Shown piece by piece: positions 33,630-34,805 of a stretch of DNA of 34,805 nucleotides. A program made the translations under genes and the position numbers. Within the stretch, counting starts at the first letter, position 1. Each line of letters opens with the position of its first letter. This DNA is from Xenorhabdus khoisanae (lineage in GTDB: Bacteria > Pseudomonadota > Gammaproteobacteria > Enterobacterales > Enterobacteriaceae), in assembly GCF_001037465.1 (NCBI RefSeq), contig NZ_LFCV01000138.1, positions 1-34,805 of the forward strand. Direction: 5' to 3'. Below the pieces are notes generated by a model, which saw only the letters and a list, made by a program, of their open reading frames with translations, had not been told where the DNA came from and searched no databases.

Positions 33630-34100
33630 ATGCCAGATGCAAAAGTGTTTGTTGACAATTACTTGCCTGCCTTGCTTGGGCAGGCATGGATGCTAGTTTC
33701 CTCTGAATTTCATGATACCGTTGAAGCGCAGGGATTGTCAGTGTTGGAATGGCGGGTGTTATCGACGTTGGCGGGAAGCGGCCCGGTCGGTATCAGCCTT
33801 TTGGCCCAGAAAACGGTCAGTAAACAACCGACCATTACCCGCGTTTTGCAGCGCTTGGAATTGCAGGGGTACGTAGCACGTTTTTCCAACGGTGGCGGTG
33901 ATCGCCGCGTTACCTTGGTGCGTTTGACAGAGGCAGGTCTGCAAGTGGTAGAAGGCTTACTGTCTGAAGCAGAATCCCATGAAAAAAGTGTGCTGGAGCC
34001 ATTGGGCAATGGCAAGAGTCAGTTATTGAAAGAAGTATTGCAAGAGCTGATTAAGCAGCATACGCCAATACGTAGGGCATTGGGAGAATTGGGTAAGTAA
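33630..34100 (+). CDS. MarR-family transcriptional regulator
   Basis: A 156-residue winged-helix regulator. The core reads LSVLEWRVLSTLAGSG, then ISLLAQKTVSKQPTITRVLQ as the recognition helix region, then the wing with GGGDRRVTLVRLTEAG. The open frame extends upstream to TTG 33534 with ATG 33570 on the way, but ATG 33630 gives the usual family length and has AAAGGG ending 11 nt upstream, so it is preferred though not certain. It is the last gene of the operon. MarR proteins in aromatic operons commonly sense the substrate acid or its CoA ester; that role here is inference. Confidence 0.88.
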   Translation: MPDAKVFVDNYLPALLGQAWMLVSSEFHDTVEAQGLSVLEWRVLSTLAGSGPVGISLLAQKTVSKQPTITRVLQRLELQGYVARFSNGGGDRRVTLVRLTEAGLQVVEGLLSEAESHEKSVLEPLGNGKSQLLKEVLQELIKQHTPIRRALGELGK

Positions 34101-34113
34101 CCCGTCCTAACAG

Positions 34114-34743
34114 TGGATTATCCCCGTATTTACGGGGAACACGACTCGCCGCTAGTGTCATCGCACCAACCATCCGGTTTATCCCCGTACTTACGGGGAA
34201 CACCCAGAAAAATAAACCTGTGCCGCTTCGTATTCCGGTTTATCCCCGTACCTACGGGGAACACTCACTCCCGCTGGTCGCTCCTTTGCGCTGCGGCGGT
34301 TTATCCCCGTACTTACGGGGAACACGTGGCTGATGATGGCACGGTACAGATAGAGAACGGTTTATCCCCGTACTCACGGGGAATACGCACGGATTTTCTG
34401 TTGATACCCAATTTTAGCCGGTTTATCCCCGTACCTACGGGGAATACCGATCAACCACCTCGTAGCCCAAGAACGTGTGCGGTTTATCCCCGTACCTACG
34501 GGGAATACATAGCGAAAGGAATTTTATTCATTTGTTATTCCGGTTTATCCCCGAACTCACGGGGAACACGCACGTTGCGTCCAGTCATTTGGTAAGTCAG
34601 GCGGTTTATTCCCGTACTCACGGGGAACACATATCACATGAAACATCATCATCATGAAATACCGGTTTATCCCCGTACTCACGGGGAACACTTGCTCAAA
34701 TGGAACGTCTGTCTGAAGAAGGCCGGTTTATCCCCGTACTCAC
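34114..34743 (-). CRISPR. Type I-E CRISPR array, eleven repeats, leader side truncated by an IS
   Basis: Repeats of 29 bp at exact 61-bp spacing start at 34114, 34175, 34236, 34297, 34358, 34419, 34480, 34541, 34602, 34663 and 34724, with ten 32-bp spacers. On the plus strand the repeat begins CGGTTTATCCCC and ends GGGGAACAC, so the mature crRNA handle (ATAAACCG) reads on the minus strand and the leader lies to the right, outside the window. The degenerate first repeat (TGGATTATCCCC) is thus the leader-distal terminal repeat, 13 bp after the marR stop. The eleventh repeat is cut after 20 bases. Repeats vary in the hairpin loop and in GGGGAA[CT]AC. No cas gene is in the window. The class is inferred from the repeat. 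Confidence 0.95.
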
Positions 34744-34805
34744 CTGTCTCTTCTACACAAATCCCTCGATTTAATCGAGGGATTTTTTTGAACCTTTTTC
34801 TACCT
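34744..34805 (+). mobile_element. Left end of an IS4/IS50-like insertion sequence (partial)
   Basis: At 34744 the CRISPR repeat changes abruptly to CTGTCTCTTCTACACAAAT. This matches 16 of 19 bases of the IS50 outside end (CTGACTCTTATACACAAGT), so it looks like the terminal inverted repeat of an IS4-family element. A terminator hairpin follows immediately, a common arrangement that keeps outside transcription from reaching the transposase. The transposase and far end lie beyond the window. Confidence 0.65.
34760..34789 (+). terminator. Rho-independent terminator inside the IS end
   Basis: AATCCCTCGAT (34760-34770) and ATCGAGGGATT (34774-34784) form a perfect 11-bp stem with a TTA loop, followed by a run of seven T (34783-34789). 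It works in the rightward direction only, as the T-run is on the plus strand. Confidence 0.85.

Noticed and set aside
34113-34595. Open frame of 160 codons with repeated YGEH/SPY motifs
   Set aside because: It is the CRISPR array read as protein; the 61-bp period shifts the frame at every unit and the repeats lack stop codons.
34744-34762. Possible sequencing-adapter contamination (transposase mosaic end)
   Set aside because: The bases match the mosaic end at only 16 of 19, fit the IS50 outside end equally well, and are followed by a perfect terminator hairpin and further natural-looking sequence. An assembly check would settle it.

Overview
The window looks like accessory chromosome of a Gram-negative gammaproteobacterium, most probably the entomopathogenic Xenorhabdus/Photorhabdus group. 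Four things point there: a LoiP-type lipoprotein protease close to the enterobacterial form, a 127-bp ERIC-like palindromic repeat, a type I-E CRISPR repeat starting CGGTTTATCCCC, and a large peptide synthetase whose condensation domains include the dual epimerising type. The genus is an inference; no rRNA, tRNA or housekeeping marker is present.

Layout. (1) 1-643: AT-rich leader with two hairpins and an orphan open frame. (2) 644-16162: one 5172-residue, five-module non-ribosomal peptide synthetase, A-T / C(E)-A-T / C-A-T / C(E)-A-T / C-A-T-TE. Pocket residues predict Val-Val-Val-Phe-Phe, with D residues expected at positions 1 and 3. (3) 16528-18303: ABC-F ATPase, possibly linked to the synthetase as a protection factor. 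(4) 18696-19448: loiP, convergent across a strong hairpin with a TerD-vWA (TerF-like) gene; then a 70-residue unknown protein, an ERIC-like element and an AraC-family regulator, all on the minus strand. (5) 22888-34100: a plus-strand operon, divergent from the AraC gene, encoding a two-subunit indolepyruvate-ferredoxin-oxidoreductase-like enzyme, a hotdog acyl-CoA thioesterase, a fused salicylyl-CoA 5-hydroxylase/2-aminobenzoyl-CoA-type monooxygenase-reductase, a gentisate 1,2-dioxygenase, a fumarylacetoacetate-hydrolase-family enzyme, a nitrilase, a maleate cis-trans isomerase and a MarR regulator. (6) 34114-34743: eleven CRISPR repeats (ten full, one cut) without cas genes, broken in the last visible repeat by the end of an IS4/IS50-like element that runs off the window.

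How the genes may work together. The operon reads as an aromatic pathway entered as a CoA thioester without an acyl-CoA ligase: the 2-oxoacid oxidoreductase could turn an arylglyoxylate or arylpyruvate into an aryl-CoA, the fused flavoenzyme would hydroxylate it, the thioesterase would free gentisate or an analogue, the dioxygenase would open the ring, the FAH-family enzyme would split the product into pyruvate and maleate, and the isomerase would give fumarate. The nitrilase may feed the pathway. Each family assignment is well supported; the assembled pathway and its substrate are inference. Short 15-17 bp tandem duplications recur in several genes and look like replication slippage.
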